A stretch of 64,000 nucleotides of DNA, taken from an uncultured Bacteroidia bacterium. GTDB taxonomy: Bacteria > Bacteroidota > Bacteroidia > Bacteroidales > UBA932. The notes beneath the pieces are model-generated. The model had not been told where the DNA came from and searched no databases. It saw only the letters and a list, made by a program, of their open reading frames with translations. The stretch is from the NCBI GenBank assembly GCA_902785825.1, contig CACZZZ010000003.1, positions 62,001 through 126,000 of the forward strand. Reading direction: 5' to 3'. A program made the translations under genes and the position numbers. Of this stretch, positions 1 to 8,889 are shown in pieces (the first letter of the stretch is position 1; each line of letters starts with the position of its first letter).

Positions 1-1643
1 TCCATAATGGATGTGTCGAAGGGCTTCAGGAACCTCATGTTGTACACCGAGGGTCTCTTTCCGGTCTCATCTTCAAGTCTCTTGGCCGCTTCCAAGGCTC
101 TGTAAACCACCGGGCCTAACGCGAGGATCGCGACCTCAGATCCTTCCAGCAACTTCTCGCCTTTTCCGGCTGCGACAGGGGAGGGTTCCGCCTCTCTCCA
201 TTCCACGCCTTCTCCCATTCCTCGGGGATACCTTATTATAAAGGGACCTTCTTTCGCATCCAATCCTTTGTATAGAAGGTCCTTCAGCTCTTTCTCGTCT
301 TTCGGGACAGCGATAGTTGTGTTCGGCACACTTCTCATAGCGCTCATGTCGAACACTCCCTGGTGCGTCGCCCCGTCCTCGCCCACAAGTCCGGCCCTGT
401 CCAGACATAGCACCACAGGGAGATGCTGGAGCGCCACGTCATGGACGATCTCGTCGTAGGCTCGCTGTGCGAAGGTGGAATATATTGAGCAGTAGGGCTT
501 TAGGCCTCCGGCGGCAAGCCCTGCCGAGAATGTCACCGCATGTTCCTCAGCGATTCCGACATCGAAAAACCTGTCCGGGAACTCCTTGGCGAAAACCGTC
601 ATCCCGCTCCCGGTGGCCATGGCAGGGGTGATACCCACAACTTTGGGATCCTTTCTCGCGAGTTGTCTCAGGACTTCTCCGAACACGTCTTGATACCTGT
701 CAGCCTTGTACGGTCCGGACAGTCTCTTCCCCGTCTGGGGCTCAAACTTTCCTGGGGCATGCCATGTCGTGGGATCTGCCTCAGCCGGAGCGTAACCCTT
801 GCCTTTCACAGTGCATGTGTGGAGCAATTTGGGCCCCTTGATCCCTTTGAGCCTACGCAGTGTGCTTACGACCTCTTCAATGTCGTTTCCGTCAATGGGA
901 CCGAAGTACCGGAATCCGAAGGCCTCGAAGAAATCGCCCCCAGACTTGTTCACGAGGCCCGATTTGGCCTTCCTGACCGTCCTTTGGACCCAGCTTCTGA
1001 ATTTGCTTGATCCAAGGCCTTCCCAAATGCGGTTCTTCAGCTTGTTATATGCGGGATCCGTCGTGAATTTGAGCAGATAGGAATGCAGGGCTCCCATATT
1101 GCCGTCGATGGCCATCTCGTTGTCGTTGAACACGATGAGTATGTCATCGTCGCTGTCTCCGGCATTGTTCAACCCCTCAAGTGCGAGACCTCCTGTCATG
1201 GCGCCATCTCCGATTATAGCCACCGTTTTCTCATCGGAGCCGGACAGTCTCGCCGCTTTGGCAAGTCCCAGGGCGGCTGAGATAGAGGTGGAAGCGTGGC
1301 CTGCGCCGAAAGCATCGTAAGGGCTCTCGTCTCTGTTCGGGAATCCGCTTAGACCTTCCGCCATACGGTTTTTCCTGAACTCTTCCTTCCTGCCAGTCAA
1401 TATTTTATGGGCATAGGCCTGATGGCCCACGTCGAAGACTATCTTGTCGGTGGGCGTGTTATAGACATAATGCAACCCGACGATAAGCTCTACCGCTCCG
1501 AGACTCGAGGCCAGGTGGCCAGGATTGCTGGAACAGCAGTTGACAATATATTCACGAATCTCGCCACAAAGGGTTTTCAGCCCCTCGGTGTCGAGCCCCC
1601 TGATGTCTTCGGGGTAATTGATATTGTCGAGAATTCTTCCCAT
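1..1643 (-). CDS. dxs: 1-deoxy-D-xylulose-5-phosphate synthase, 3' end off the window
   Basis: Thiamine-diphosphate enzyme that condenses pyruvate and glyceraldehyde 3-phosphate, the first step of the non-mevalonate isoprenoid pathway. The reverse strand reads MGRILDNINYPEDIR followed by the conserved CCSSNPGHLASSLG and DVGHQAYAHKILTGR segments, the diphosphate-binding IGDGAMTGGLA followed by FNDNEMAID, and the pyrimidine-domain segment DVGIAEEHAVTFSAG. About 547 codons are present; the last part of the C-terminal domain lies beyond position 1. The ATG at 1643 fits because a Bacteroidota -7 element (TACCTTTG on the minus strand, 1669-1662) lies just upstream. It is divergent from the MFS gene at 1735. 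Identification is firm. Confidence 0.96.
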   Translation of the reverse strand, partial: MGRILDNINYPEDIRGLDTEGLKTLCGEIREYIVNCCSSNPGHLASSLGAVELIVGLHYVYNTPTDKIVFDVGHQAYAHKILTGRKEEFRKNRMAEGLSGFPNRDESPYDAFGAGHASTSISAALGLAKAARLSGSDEKTVAIIGDGAMTGGLALEGLNNAGDSDDDILIVFNDNEMAIDGNMGALHSYLLKFTTDPAYNKLKNRIWEGLGSSKFRSWVQRTVRKAKSGLVNKSGGDFFEAFGFRYFGPIDGNDIEEVVSTLRRLKGIKGPKLLHTCTVKGKGYAPAEADPTTWHAPGKFEPQTGKRLSGPYKADRYQDVFGEVLRQLARKDPKVVGITPAMATGSGMTVFAKEFPDRFFDVGIAEEHAVTFSAGLAAGGLKPYCSIYSTFAQRAYDEIVHDVALQHLPVVLCLDRAGLVGEDGATHQGVFDMSAMRSVPNTTIAVPKDEKELKDLLYKGLDAKEGPFIIRYPRGMGEGVEWREAEPSPVAAGKGEKLLEGSEVAILALGPVVYRALEAAKRLEDETGKRPSVYNMRFLKPFDTSIM

Positions 1644-1690
1644 CTTCGATGTCTTGGACGGCAAAGGTACGATTTTATTCTCGGGAATCC

Positions 1691-1719
1691 TTGAATTCGC
1701 CGGATTTGTGTTATTTTTG
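1691..1719 (+). promoter_or_regulatory. Bacteroidota-type promoter for the MFS gene
   Basis: TTG at 1691-1693 and TATTTTTG at 1712-1719 match the -33 and -7 elements of the Bacteroidota primary sigma factor with an 18-base spacer, slightly short of the usual 19-21. It lies 15 bases before the ATG at 1735 and back to back with the dxs -7 element at 1662-1669. Confidence 0.5.
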
Positions 1720-1734
1720 CCCGGATAATTAAAA

Positions 1735-3375
1735 ATGAATACTATGTCAGAGATGACTGTCAAAACCACTTTGAGGGATTCGGCCGCGATGAGGTGGATC
1801 GCGCTTTTGCTGCTGGCCCTCGGCATGTTCTGCGCTTATATTTTCATGGACATCCTCTCTCCGATCAAGGATCTGATGGAGTCCACGAGGGACTGGGATT
1901 CCAAGGCCTTCGGCACGATGGAGGGCGCCGAGACGTTCCTCAACGTCTTCGTTTTCTTCCTGATATTCGCGGGGATCATCCTCGACAAGATGGGTGTCCG
2001 CTTCACTGCCGTCCTTTCTGGAGCTGTCATGCTGCTGGGTGGAATTATAAAGTACTACGCCATCAGTGACTCTTTCATCGGTTCCGGACTTGAGACATGG
2101 TTCACCAATAATCTTAACTGGCACACAGGTGTCGGCTTCATCGATGATGTCTTGCCGTTTTACCATGGCATGCCTGCCTCCGCCAAGCTCGCCGCCCTCG
2201 GTTTCATGATCTTCGGATGCGGATGCGAGATGGCCGGAATCACCGTCAGCCGCGGTATTGTCAAGTGGTTCAAGGGTCGTGAGACCGCCCTCGCGATGGG
2301 TTCAGAGATGGCTCTCGCCCGTCTGGGAGTGGCCACCTGCATGATTTTCTCGCCCTATTTCGCCAAGCTCGGCGGACAGGTCAATGTCAGCCGTTCCGTC
2401 GCTTTCGGAGTTGTGCTGCTTTGCATCGCCCTTATCATGTTCATCACATATTTCTTCATGGACAAGAAGCTCGACAGCCAGACCGGTGAGGCCGAGGAGA
2501 AAGACGACCCGTTCAAGGTCTCTGACATCGGCAAGATCCTCTCCAGCCTCGGTTTCTGGCTCGTGGCCCTTCTCTGCGTCCTGTACTATTCGGCGATATT
2601 CCCGTTCCAGAAATATGCGGTGAATATGCTGCAGTGCAACCTCACCCTGACCGAACCCGCAGCCGGGTCGTTCTGGGCCGGTGAGGCTGTCACCATAGTC
2701 CAGTACATCATCATGCTTCTGGTTGCTGTCTGCGCTTTCTCCAGCAACTTCATCAAAGGCAACAAGGGGTTGAAATATGGCCTGATGGCAACCGCTATCG
2801 TGGCGCTGGTCGTCTATTGCGTTATGGGCTTCAAACGCGGCACCGCTGAGACCATCTTCGCGGTATTCCCGCTTCTCGCTGTCGCGATCACCCCGATCCT
2901 AGGCAACTATGTCGACCATAAGGGCAAGGCCGCATCGATGCTGCTGATCGGTTCGATCCTGCTGGTGTTCTGCCACCTCACTTTCGCGTTCATCCTGCCT
3001 TTGTTCAAGGGTAGCGCTGTCGGCGGAACCGTCGTCGCTTATGTCACGATCCTGGTGCTCGGAGCAAGCTTCTCGCTGGTCCCCGCGGCCCTTTGGCCTT
3101 CAGTTCCGAAGCTTGTGGATGAGAAGATCATCGGCTCCGCCTATGCGCTGATCTTCTGGATCCAGAACATCGGCCTCTGGCTCTTCCCGATCCTGATCGG
3201 CAATGTGCTGACCAGCACCAACGCCCCTGGCACTCCTCCTGATCAGCTGAACTACACCTGGGCTCTTGTGATGCTCGCATGTCTCGGTGTCGCGGCCATG
3301 CTGATCGGCCTTTACCTCAAGGTCGTCGATCGCAAGAAGCATCTCGGCCTCGAGGAGCCTAACATCAAGGACTAA
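1735..3375 (+). CDS. MFS transporter, paralogue of the convergent neighbour
   Basis: Inner-membrane major facilitator of 546 residues with about 12 hydrophobic segments and an MFS-style loop after TM2 (LDKMGVRFTA). Two stretches are strongly shared with the next gene: the segment around residue 175 (GCGCEMAGITVSRGIVKWFK) and the one around residue 450 (SLVPAALWPSVPKL), so the two are paralogues. The substrate cannot be told from sequence; a metabolite or anion carrier is plausible. Start at ATG 1735; a second in-frame ATG at 1747 is an alternative. Its last four bases overlap the end of the convergent MFS gene. Confident for the family only. Confidence 0.85.
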   Translation: MNTMSEMTVKTTLRDSAAMRWIALLLLALGMFCAYIFMDILSPIKDLMESTRDWDSKAFGTMEGAETFLNVFVFFLIFAGIILDKMGVRFTAVLSGAVMLLGGIIKYYAISDSFIGSGLETWFTNNLNWHTGVGFIDDVLPFYHGMPASAKLAALGFMIFGCGCEMAGITVSRGIVKWFKGRETALAMGSEMALARLGVATCMIFSPYFAKLGGQVNVSRSVAFGVVLLCIALIMFITYFFMDKKLDSQTGEAEEKDDPFKVSDIGKILSSLGFWLVALLCVLYYSAIFPFQKYAVNMLQCNLTLTEPAAGSFWAGEAVTIVQYIIMLLVAVCAFSSNFIKGNKGLKYGLMATAIVALVVYCVMGFKRGTAETIFAVFPLLAVAITPILGNYVDHKGKAASMLLIGSILLVFCHLTFAFILPLFKGSAVGGTVVAYVTILVLGASFSLVPAALWPSVPKLVDEKIIGSAYALIFWIQNIGLWLFPILIGNVLTSTNAPGTPPDQLNYTWALVMLACLGVAAMLIGLYLKVVDRKKHLGLEEPNIKD

Positions 3376-4793
3376 TTATTTCTGGAAGGAGCGTCGAGGC
3401 GGAGTTCGGGGCGGCGGGTGGAGTCCCGACGCAGGTCGAGAGCCAGCAGCAGGGCGAGGACACAGACGGCCACGAACATGAATTCGACGGCGACCGGCCC
3501 TTCGACTCCGCTCAGGGCACCGCCTTCGACTCCGCTCAGGGACTGGGAAGCGGTATCCATGGACCGGGAGGCCAGGATATTCCCGGCCAGCATTTTGAAC
3601 AGCATCAGCCCCAGGTTCTGCACCCAATATATTAATGCGTAAGCGGTTCCAAGCACTTTGGCTTGGACCAGTTTGGGTACGCTGGGCCACATGGCCGCCG
3701 GAACCAGGGAGTATCCGAAGCCGAGGAACACCATTGAGAGATACCCGTAGAACGGCACCCCAGCTGGCGCGAAGGCAAGGAGCAGGTGCGCCACCAGTGC
3801 GAGAATCGCTCCGGCGACCATCCAGCGGGTTCCCTTGCCGATTTTGTCCACCATGATCCCGAACAGGGGAGCGAAGATGACGGTCGAGAAAGGCAACATC
3901 GAGACCATCCAGCTGGCCGCCTCGACAGGAACTCCGAAGCGTGGAATCAGGATGGCGCTGGCGAATTTCTTGAAGGAGATAATGCTGCTGTAGAAGAATA
4001 CGCACAGCAAGGCGATCATAATGAACTGCTTGTTCTTCAGCAGCCCCAGCACGTCGGAGAAGCGGAACGGCTCCTCCTTGTCCTCCGGCCCTTCGGCTCC
4101 GCTCAGGGACCGGTTGGTGAGCGGAGTCGAACCACGGTCGAACCTTGCGTCCATCGCCACGAATATCGCCCACAGGATCATTCCAGCGACCATTAACCCG
4201 AGTCCCAGGAAGGCAGGCCTGGCGGTCTCCGCCAATGAATATATCTCCCCGGGCGCTTTTGCCGCCACAAGTCTGGGAGACATGACCAATGCGAATGCGG
4301 TTCCGAGCCTGGCGATCGCCAGCTGCAGTCCCATCGCAAAAGCCATCGGCCCGTCCTTGAACCATTTGGCGATCGAGCGGGTGACCGCCACCCCCGCGAT
4401 CTCGCTGCCCAGACCGAACAACATGCAGCCTACGTAAGCCACTGAAAGGGAATTCTTTGGTGGCAAACCTGAGGTAATCGCCCAGGCTACCAGGGCTGCC
4501 CCTCCTGCCATCATCCCCACGAATATCGACCCTGTGATCCGTACACCCCACTTGTCCAGGAGCATTCCGCAGATCACCAGCCCGCCGAACACGCAGAGGA
4601 CTGAATATCCGCTTGTGTAGAGTCCGTAATCAGCCGAGTTCCAGCCAAGTTCGATAAATGAAGGATTCTCGAACAGGTGCGACAAGGTGCTGAACATGTC
4701 GTCGAAGAAATACGACGCGAACATCGGCACTACCAGGCACGCAAGGGCGATCCAAGGTGCCACTTTATTAATTCTATCGGATTTGGCGGTCAT
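3372..4793 (-). CDS. MFS transporter with repeat-derived inserts
   Basis: A 473-residue major facilitator with about 12 membrane segments, paralogous to the gene at 1735 (shared GLGSEIAGVAVTRSIAKWFK and SLVPAAMWPSVPKLVQ). Two soluble loops carry short peptides encoded by a dispersed DNA repeat: RSLSGAEGP near residue 230, in the central loop between the two six-helix halves, and a doubled LSGVEG near residues 418-432, before the last helix. The paralogue lacks these peptides, so they are insertions. Its -7 element (TATCTTCG, minus strand 4821-4814) faces that of the M20 gene. Substrate unknown. Confidence 0.85.
   Translation of the reverse strand: MTAKSDRINKVAPWIALACLVVPMFASYFFDDMFSTLSHLFENPSFIELGWNSADYGLYTSGYSVLCVFGGLVICGMLLDKWGVRITGSIFVGMMAGGAALVAWAITSGLPPKNSLSVAYVGCMLFGLGSEIAGVAVTRSIAKWFKDGPMAFAMGLQLAIARLGTAFALVMSPRLVAAKAPGEIYSLAETARPAFLGLGLMVAGMILWAIFVAMDARFDRGSTPLTNRSLSGAEGPEDKEEPFRFSDVLGLLKNKQFIMIALLCVFFYSSIISFKKFASAILIPRFGVPVEAASWMVSMLPFSTVIFAPLFGIMVDKIGKGTRWMVAGAILALVAHLLLAFAPAGVPFYGYLSMVFLGFGYSLVPAAMWPSVPKLVQAKVLGTAYALIYWVQNLGLMLFKMLAGNILASRSMDTASQSLSGVEGGALSGVEGPVAVEFMFVAVCVLALLLALDLRRDSTRRPELRLDAPSRNN
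3498..3541. repeat. Dispersed repeat family A, two tandem copies in the MFS gene
   Basis: Two adjacent copies of TTCGACTCCGCTCAGGG (3498-3517 and 3522-3541) lie in frame near the 3' end of the minus-strand MFS gene and translate on that strand as LSGVEGGALSGVEGP. Other copies lie at 4089-4108 and 4978-4997. Confidence 0.85.
4089..4132. repeat. Dispersed repeat family A with inverted partner
   Basis: A copy with one substitution (TTCGGCTCCGCTCAGGG, 4089-4108) is followed after about a dozen bases by the inverted partial copy GAGCGGAGTCGAA (4120-4132). Together they could fold into a hairpin. The unit is in frame in the central loop of the MFS gene. Confidence 0.8.
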
Positions 4794-4813
4794 AAATAAA
4801 AATGAATTCTATG

Positions 4814-4844
4814 CGAAGATAGTCATATTATTTCACTATCTTTG
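4814..4844. promoter_or_regulatory. Face-to-face -7 elements with dyad symmetry
   Basis: AAGATAGT (4816-4823) and ACTATCTT (4835-4842) form a perfect 8-base inverted repeat with 11 bases between. Each arm contains a Bacteroidota -7 element: TATCTTCG on the minus strand for the MFS gene and TATCTTTG (4837-4844) on the plus strand for the M20/lysine operon. The symmetry may simply reflect two promoters, or may be a shared operator. Confidence 0.5.
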
Positions 4845-4866
4845 AAAGATTTGGAAACATAGGATC

Positions 4867-5958
4867 ATGAATCTGGATTTATTTCTGGAAATACTTGGTA
4901 TTGACTCGACTTCGGGGCAGGAGAGGGGGCTGGCGGAGTTCCTGAAGGAGCGGCTAGGGATGTCCGGTCAGGCCGGGCCCTTCGACTCCGCTCAGGGACC
5001 GGAGATTCATGAGTTCGAGGTCGGGGATGGTACCGTCAATCTGCTGCTGGACTGGTCCGGGACGGGAAAACCGGGCTTTGTCTTCTGCACCCATCTGGAC
5101 ACGGTTCCTCCATATATTCCTCCGAGCGTGGATCTCGTTAAAAAAGGGGACCTTCTTCCTGATGGGAAAAAAGCGGAAGAAGACGACACAATCATAAAAG
5201 GCCGTGGCTCCTGTGACGCGAAGGGGCAGCTTTTCAGCATGTTCCTGGCCTGTCAGAGGCTTAGCCGGGAGGGTTATAAGGACTTCGGCCTGCTGCTTCT
5301 CGCCGGAGAGGAGACCGGTTCCCATGGGGCCAAGGCATACACCAAAAACAATCCCGGCGGCGATTTCGTCCTGGTCGGGGAGCCGACCGACAACTGCCTG
5401 GCCTCGGCCAGCAAAGGAACTAAGGCTTTCGAAGTGACAATCCCGGGGCGAGCCTGCCACTCGGGCTATCCGGAGCATGGCGCGAGCGCCGTTGAGAGGT
5501 TCGTGGACCTTATGAATACGCTCAAGCTCGTCGAGTTCCCGACTGATCCGATCCTCGGGCCAACCACATGGAACGTAGGTGACCTTGTCAGCTCAAATCC
5601 TCAAAATATCCTGAGTCCGGAGACCCGGTTCCGGATATATTTCCGGACCACTTTCGCTACGGATGAGCTGATCCAGAACAAGCTTCTGGGCGCGAGCCCC
5701 AAGGGCTCTGTTATCCAGGCTTTTGGGGGCGATACTCCGATGACATATTTCTCTGAAGTTGAGGGAATCCATTCAAAACCAGTCTCTTTCGGTAGTGACG
5801 CCCCAAGGCTCGAGAAGTTCGCCCGCAGGGCTATATGCGGTCCCGGATCGATCTTGACCGCCCACACGGACAAGGAATATGTCCTCGTCTCCGACCTGCA
5901 AAAAGCGGTTGAGCAGGACATCAAGATTTTCAAGGCTGTGACTAAAGAAACAATATAA
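4867..5958 (+). CDS. M20 family deacylase, probable succinyl-diaminopimelate desuccinylase (ArgE/DapE type)
   Basis: Dinuclear-zinc amidohydrolase of 363 residues. Visible metal and catalytic motifs in order: THLDTVPPYIPP (His and Asp near residue 78), KGRGSCDAKGQ (bridging Asp), LAGEETGSHG (catalytic Glu and ligand Glu), GEPTDN, and RACHSGYPEHGAS in the lid domain. A repeat-encoded peptide, PFDSAQGP, is inserted at residues 38-45 before the first beta strand. It is the first gene of a run whose other members make diaminopimelate by the succinylase route, so removal of succinate from N-succinyl-diaminopimelate is the likeliest role; acetylornithine deacetylase cannot be excluded from sequence alone. 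Confidence 0.8.
   Translation: MNLDLFLEILGIDSTSGQERGLAEFLKERLGMSGQAGPFDSAQGPEIHEFEVGDGTVNLLLDWSGTGKPGFVFCTHLDTVPPYIPPSVDLVKKGDLLPDGKKAEEDDTIIKGRGSCDAKGQLFSMFLACQRLSREGYKDFGLLLLAGEETGSHGAKAYTKNNPGGDFVLVGEPTDNCLASASKGTKAFEVTIPGRACHSGYPEHGASAVERFVDLMNTLKLVEFPTDPILGPTTWNVGDLVSSNPQNILSPETRFRIYFRTTFATDELIQNKLLGASPKGSVIQAFGGDTPMTYFSEVEGIHSKPVSFGSDAPRLEKFARRAICGPGSILTAHTDKEYVLVSDLQKAVEQDIKIFKAVTKETI
4978..4997. repeat. Dispersed repeat family A in the M20 gene
   Basis: An exact copy of the family A core lies in frame and is read on the plus strand as PFDSAQG. The neighbouring MFS gene reads the same DNA from the other strand as LSGVEG, so the DNA rather than the peptide is the conserved unit. Confidence 0.85.
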
Positions 5959-5980
5959 CGAACTTAATATTTTTAAAGAA

Positions 5981-7336
5981 ATGATTATCATCAAATTCGG
6001 CGGTACGTCCGTCCAGAACGAGGAAGCGATCGGAAGAGTGATTTCGATTGTGAAAGGGAGACTCAAGGAAAAACCACTTGTCGTCGTCTCCGCTCTCGCC
6101 AAGGTGACCAGGCTGCTTTGCGACCTGGCTGATGAGGCTGAGGCACAGCACGAGGATAACGTGAAGGAGCTCTTGAAGCAGTTGAGGGAGAGGCATTTCA
6201 ACCTTGCCAAAAATCTCCTTGCCGCAAGGCCTGATCTTCTTGAAGAATGCCTCGCCAAGGTTGAGACCCGCATCTCGGAACTTGAGACCTTTGTCGGTGG
6301 AATATGCCTCATCGGAGAACTTTCTCCCAGAAGCGAGGCCAGGATCATCTCTACCGGTGAACTGCTGTCATCGACTATTATCTCCTACGCTTTCAACGCT
6401 AACGACATCTCCTGCCATTGGATCGACGCTCGCAGGATGATCACCACAGACGACAACTACCTCAGCGCCCGTCCCGACATGGATGTCACTGAGGCTAACA
6501 TCAAGAGAATAGTCGGCCTGGAATATAAAGGGGCCGACCTTGTGCTCACCCAGGGCTTTGTCGCCGCCACGGATAAAGGCGCGACATCCGTTCTCGGATT
6601 CGAGGGCTCTGACTACTCGGCGGCTATCTTCGGAATGGCCCTTGGAGCGGAGCGAGTCGAGATCTGGACCGATGTGGACGGTATCCGTTCGGCTGACCCG
6701 AGGGTCGTGAAAGACACCCGCAAGATCGATGTGATCTCCTACGAGGAGGCCGCTGAGATGGCCGCGATGGGCGCGAGGGTCCTTCACCCCTTGACAATAG
6801 AGCCGGCCAGGAAAAAGAATATTCCAATCTTGGTTTTGAACTCCACAAATCAGGCTTGCGAAGGCACTTTGGTGACTCGTGGTGACCAGTCGCCGGACGG
6901 TCCTAAGTCCGTCGCGGTGAGGGATGAGATCCTCTTCATAAAGGTCGTGTCTCCCAAACTTGACGGAGTCACACGGATGTTCGGTAAAGTCTTCGCTGCT
7001 TTGTATCCGAGAAGGATACCCGTGATCTTGGCAAAAGCCACTGAATCTGAGGTTTATCTCGTCGTTCCGGAGGAGAGAGACACTCTACAGGAGGCTCTGG
7101 AGGAGATCGGAAAGTGGGCTGAGGTGACCGTTTACCGCGACAAGACCCTTATTTCTGTGATCGGACGCAACATTGTCGGTTTCGAGGGTCTTGGCGACAA
7201 GGTGATCAGCGTGTCCGGAAAGGTCCATCTCGCTAACGTCAGCGCCAACATGATGAGTGAGAATTTCGTGATCAACCGGGATCGCCTGCAGGTGACTCTG
7301 GAGAGTCTCCATGACTATATTTTCAATGGGAAATAA
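5981..7336 (+). CDS. lysC: Aspartate kinase
   Basis: Phosphorylates L-aspartate, the committed step to lysine, threonine and methionine. The N-terminal kinase domain opens with IIIKFGGTSVQNEEA, contains ISTGELLSS and EIWTDVDGIRSADPR, and is followed from about residue 300 by ACT-type regulatory segments (FIKVVSPKLDG and ISVIGRNIVGFEG). At 451 residues it matches the monofunctional, lysine-sensitive E. coli LysC type rather than the fused ThrA or MetL enzymes. It follows the M20 gene by 22 bases and is 6 bases before the dapB ATG. Feedback control by lysine through the ACT domains is expected from the family, not shown here. Confidence 0.95.
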   Translation: MIIIKFGGTSVQNEEAIGRVISIVKGRLKEKPLVVVSALAKVTRLLCDLADEAEAQHEDNVKELLKQLRERHFNLAKNLLAARPDLLEECLAKVETRISELETFVGGICLIGELSPRSEARIISTGELLSSTIISYAFNANDISCHWIDARRMITTDDNYLSARPDMDVTEANIKRIVGLEYKGADLVLTQGFVAATDKGATSVLGFEGSDYSAAIFGMALGAERVEIWTDVDGIRSADPRVVKDTRKIDVISYEEAAEMAAMGARVLHPLTIEPARKKNIPILVLNSTNQACEGTLVTRGDQSPDGPKSVAVRDEILFIKVVSPKLDGVTRMFGKVFAALYPRRIPVILAKATESEVYLVVPEERDTLQEALEEIGKWAEVTVYRDKTLISVIGRNIVGFEGLGDKVISVSGKVHLANVSANMMSENFVINRDRLQVTLESLHDYIFNGK

Positions 7337-7342
7337 TTGATT

Positions 7343-8023
7343 ATGAAAGTAGTTATCAGCGGCTACGGCCGCATGGGTCACATGGTTGAGGCCGCCCTCG
7401 AGGCAAAAGGTATCGAGTGTGCCGGGGCAAGCGAGGACATCACCGCCTTCGACAAGGCTATCGCCTCGGAGAGCGTGTGCATAGATTTTACCACACCGGA
7501 TGCTTTCAGGGCCAATTATAAAGCTTTGGCTGACAATTTCAAAGCGGTTGTCATAGGCACTACCGGCTGGAATGACATAAAGGACGAGGTAATCGGTTAT
7601 TTCGAGTCGAAAGGGACTCCGATGATATATTCCTCAAACTACTCTGTGGGAGTGAATGTGCTTTCAGCCGCTGTCGGACTAGTCTCGAAGTATCTAGCGC
7701 AGGCTGGAGGATACGCTCCGTATATTGTTGAGAAGCATCACATACACAAACTTGACGCTCCTTCCGGCACAGCCAAGTCACTCGCCGCTGTCGTTGAGGA
7801 GAATATGGGCGTGAACCCAGACACTGCTTCTGTGCGTGTCGGGGAGCTCGCCGGCATCCATACTGTGGGTTTTGAGGGCCTTAATGACAGGATAACCATC
7901 ACCCATGAGGCTTTTTCCCGTAAAGGTTTCGCCGAGGGCGCCGTCCTGGCTGCCCAAATGACCGAGGGCCTTTCCGGAGTTCACGAGTTTAAGGAATTGT
8001 TTTTCAAGGAATCAGCGAAATGA
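7343..8023 (+). CDS. dapB: 4-hydroxy-tetrahydrodipicolinate reductase
   Basis: NAD(P)H-dependent reductase of diaminopimelate synthesis. The Rossmann motif is at the very start (VVISGYGRMGHMVE), with VIGTTGWND and the catalytic EKHHIHKLDAPSGTAKS around residue 130. At 226 residues it is the short form common in Bacteroidota. The ATG at 7343 is preferred to an upstream TTG because the Rossmann strand then begins at residue 1, as is usual. It overlaps dapA by four bases (ATGA), implying translational coupling. Confidence 0.95.
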   Translation: MKVVISGYGRMGHMVEAALEAKGIECAGASEDITAFDKAIASESVCIDFTTPDAFRANYKALADNFKAVVIGTTGWNDIKDEVIGYFESKGTPMIYSSNYSVGVNVLSAAVGLVSKYLAQAGGYAPYIVEKHHIHKLDAPSGTAKSLAAVVEENMGVNPDTASVRVGELAGIHTVGFEGLNDRITITHEAFSRKGFAEGAVLAAQMTEGLSGVHEFKELFFKESAK

Positions 8024-8889
8024 CACTTAAAGGATGCGGAACAGCCTTGGCGACTCCCTTCAAGAACGGGAAAGTCGATTTTGAGGCTTATAAGAGGCTT
8101 GTCACCAGGCAGGTGGAAGCCGGAATACATTTTCTTGTCCCTCTCGGCTCAACCGCCGAGACCCCTTGTCTGGAGAATGACGAGAAGATAGAAATGTTGA
8201 AGATCACCAGGGAACTTTGCCCTGACCGCCCAGTCGTGGCGGGTGTGGGTACCAATTCCCCGGCGGCCACGATCCGTAACATCAGGCTCCTTGAGCCTTA
8301 TGGCCCGGACGCTTGGCTTGTCGTTGTGCCATATTACAACAAACCGACCCAGCAGGGGCTGTATGAGTATTTCAAGGCTATCGCCGAGAGTACGGACAAG
8401 CCTATAGTGGCCTACAATGTCCCTGGAAGGACCGGCACGAACATGACCGCCAGCACAACTCTCAGGATTGCGGAGATTCCTGGAATAATCGCTGTTAAAG
8501 AGGCTTCCGGCAAGCTGGACCAGATAGAGGAGATAGTCAGGAACCGTCCTGAGGGCTTCAGTGTCCTCAGCGGTAACGACGACCAGACCTTCCCGATCAT
8601 GCGTTTCGGTGGAGACGGTATCATCAGCGTGGCCTCCAATGTGGCTCCTGGGCTGATGGTCCAGTTGGTTGAGGCCGCCGCGGCCGGAGATTGGACAAAG
8701 GCCGAGGCTCTGGACAAGAAGCTCGCTCCTTTGTACGACGCCTGTTTCGTCGAGAGCAATCCGATCCCGGCGAAGGCCGCGCTCAATCTGCTTGGATTCT
8801 GCGGGCCGGAGATGCGCCTGCCGCTTACCACGGCGGTTGCCCCTACGTTTGAGACCATGCGTAAAGTGTTGGAGGATTTGGGAATATGA
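8020..8889 (+). CDS. dapA: 4-hydroxy-tetrahydrodipicolinate synthase
   Basis: Condenses pyruvate with aspartate semialdehyde through a Schiff base. A TIM barrel of 289 residues with the GSTAETPCL phosphate-like loop near residue 45, the catalytic tyrosine segment VVPYYNKPTQQG, AYNVPGRTG, and the Schiff-base lysine in GIIAVKEASG near residue 165. It overlaps both neighbours by four bases, so dapB, dapA and dapD form one coupled unit. The order here is dapB then dapA, although DapA acts first. Confidence 0.96.
   Translation: MTLKGCGTALATPFKNGKVDFEAYKRLVTRQVEAGIHFLVPLGSTAETPCLENDEKIEMLKITRELCPDRPVVAGVGTNSPAATIRNIRLLEPYGPDAWLVVVPYYNKPTQQGLYEYFKAIAESTDKPIVAYNVPGRTGTNMTASTTLRIAEIPGIIAVKEASGKLDQIEEIVRNRPEGFSVLSGNDDQTFPIMRFGGDGIISVASNVAPGLMVQLVEAAAAGDWTKAEALDKKLAPLYDACFVESNPIPAKAALNLLGFCGPEMRLPLTTAVAPTFETMRKVLEDLGI

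Noticed and set aside
3376..4551. Open frame of 391 codons on the minus strand overlapping the MFS gene
   Set aside because: Shifted frame of the transporter; rich in Arg, Gly and Pro, lacks membrane segments and shows no family features.
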